Below are positions 53,463 to 53,829 of a stretch of DNA of 53,829 nt, in pieces. The stretch lies in contig NZ_JAKZKT010000030.1 of the NCBI RefSeq assembly GCF_022808645.1, forward strand, positions 1 to 53,829. Direction: 5' to 3'. Position numbers and translations under genes: made by a program. The stretch is from Bacillus litorisediminis (GTDB lineage: Bacteria > Bacillota > Bacilli > Bacillales > JC228). Under the pieces are notes generated by a model. The model saw nothing but the letters and a program-made list of their open reading frames with translations, did not search any database and was not told where the DNA came from. The stretch's first letter is position 1, and the number at the start of each line of letters is the position of its first letter.

Positions 53463-53829
53463 CTACTGTTCTCCTTCCTCTCTCTGCTTCATACTTTGCC
53501 TAAATCGATAAGATTCTCCGTTTAAAAGAAGAATATGAGATCGATGAGTAAGCCGATCCAATAGGGCAGCCGTCATCTTTTCATCTCCAAAAATGGAGGT
53601 CCATTCAGTAAATTCTAGATTGGTTGTAATCACTACACTTGCTCTTTCATATCTTCCAGAGAAGAATTGGAATAATAGTTCTGCTCCTATTTTCGTAAAG
53701 GGTACATACCCCAGTTCATCTATGATGATTAGATCAAATTTGAGCCACCTCTTCTCAAACAAGACAAGTTTGTGTTCTTCATTCGCCATTAGGAGTTCTT
53801 CCACTAGTTCAGCGGCTGTAACGAACTTA
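53463..53829 (-). CDS. istB: IstB-like ATPase of an IS21-family element, 3' part
   Basis: The frame is open to the window edge, so the N-terminal part with Walker A is missing. Visible: KFVTAAELVEELLMANEEHK, Walker B FDLIIIDELGYVPF, the sensor LLFQFFSGRYERASVVITTN, then LEFTEWTSIFGDEKMTAALLDRLTHRSHIL. This is the transposition helper of IS21. An internal ATG at 53804 is not the true start. Confidence 0.93.
   Translation of the reverse strand, partial: KFVTAAELVEELLMANEEHKLVLFEKRWLKFDLIIIDELGYVPFTKIGAELLFQFFSGRYERASVVITTNLEFTEWTSIFGDEKMTAALLDRLTHRSHILLLNGESYRFRQSMKQREEGEQ

Larger units (their letters stand above)
53320..53829 (-). mobile_element. IS21-family insertion sequence, partial
   Basis: The visible end runs from about 53320 (TGTCAATATTAAAT) and contains repeated motifs GAGCCAGAGTGATCACTT and AAGTGAGCCACTT, the multiple terminal sites typical of IS21 ends. 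Inside it are a 21-bp perfect hairpin and the istB gene reading away from the window edge toward this end. The istA gene should lie beyond 53829. No target duplication can be checked because the other end is outside. Confidence 0.8.

Overview
The window looks like chromosomal DNA from a spore-forming, low-GC Gram-positive of the Bacillaceae. The support is the gene families (YesM/YesN, XylR, LtaS, PepT, DUF624/YesL, DUF3189, YlmA-like ABC protein), strong AGGAGG-type ribosome binding sites, TTG/GTG starts, a SAM-I riboswitch and a Bacillus-type xyl operator. The exact species cannot be read from the sequence.

Layout. (1) 1-10.06 kb: a carbohydrate locus on the + strand with a YesM/YesN-type two-component pair, a solute-binding lipoprotein, a TIM-barrel protein, two sugar permeases, an FAD-dependent oxidoreductase and a secreted DUF4127 protein. 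Its substrate is unknown. (2) 10.07-17.3 kb: mixed accessory genes, including a CopZ-like Fe-S protein, a YlmA-like ABC ATPase, a TetR/SDR divergent pair, three CBO0543-type membrane proteins and several very small genes. (3) 17.35-33.8 kb: a complete xylose and xylo-oligosaccharide system. It contains xylR, an oligosaccharide ABC importer, a GH43 beta-xylosidase, a DUF624 protein, aldose 1-epimerase, xylFGH, xylA, xylB and a Gfo/Idh/MocA oxidoreductase. Three matching XylR operators each carry the -35 box of a promoter inside the operator. (4) 34.2-44.3 kb: a LysM-CAP protein, DUF3189, a SAM riboswitch-controlled sulfur-scavenging pair whose reductase is frameshifted, peptidase T, lipoteichoic acid synthase and a serine hydrolase. 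(5) 44.7-46.8 kb: a decay zone with a truncated cupin gene, a doubly frameshifted LsrF-like aldolase and a broken TolB-like propeller gene. (6) 47.0-53.8 kb: an AT-rich defence island. An intact McrB-like AAA+ GTPase overlaps a DUF2357/PD-(D/E)XK nuclease gene. Relics of a UvrD-like helicase follow, then a short stub resembling the N terminus of a DUF2397 (Wadjet JetA-like) protein, cut off by an IS21-family element that runs off the window.

Repeats are a second theme. There are two arrays of a degenerate ~21-bp unit built on CTACCGGTAG or CTCTCGGTAG (10.07-10.27 kb and 35.98-36.57 kb, the latter abutting a truncated acetyltransferase gene). There are three copies of a GGACGGTTCTTCTGTTTC hairpin element, two of which supply the stop codon of the gene before them. 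A duplicated 52-bp palindrome-bearing unit lies at 124-227.

Both ABC importers of the MalFG type lack their own ATPase, so they probably share an MsmX-like ATPase encoded elsewhere, whereas xylFGH is complete. Several genes carry single-base deletions; these could be real pseudogenes or assembly errors.
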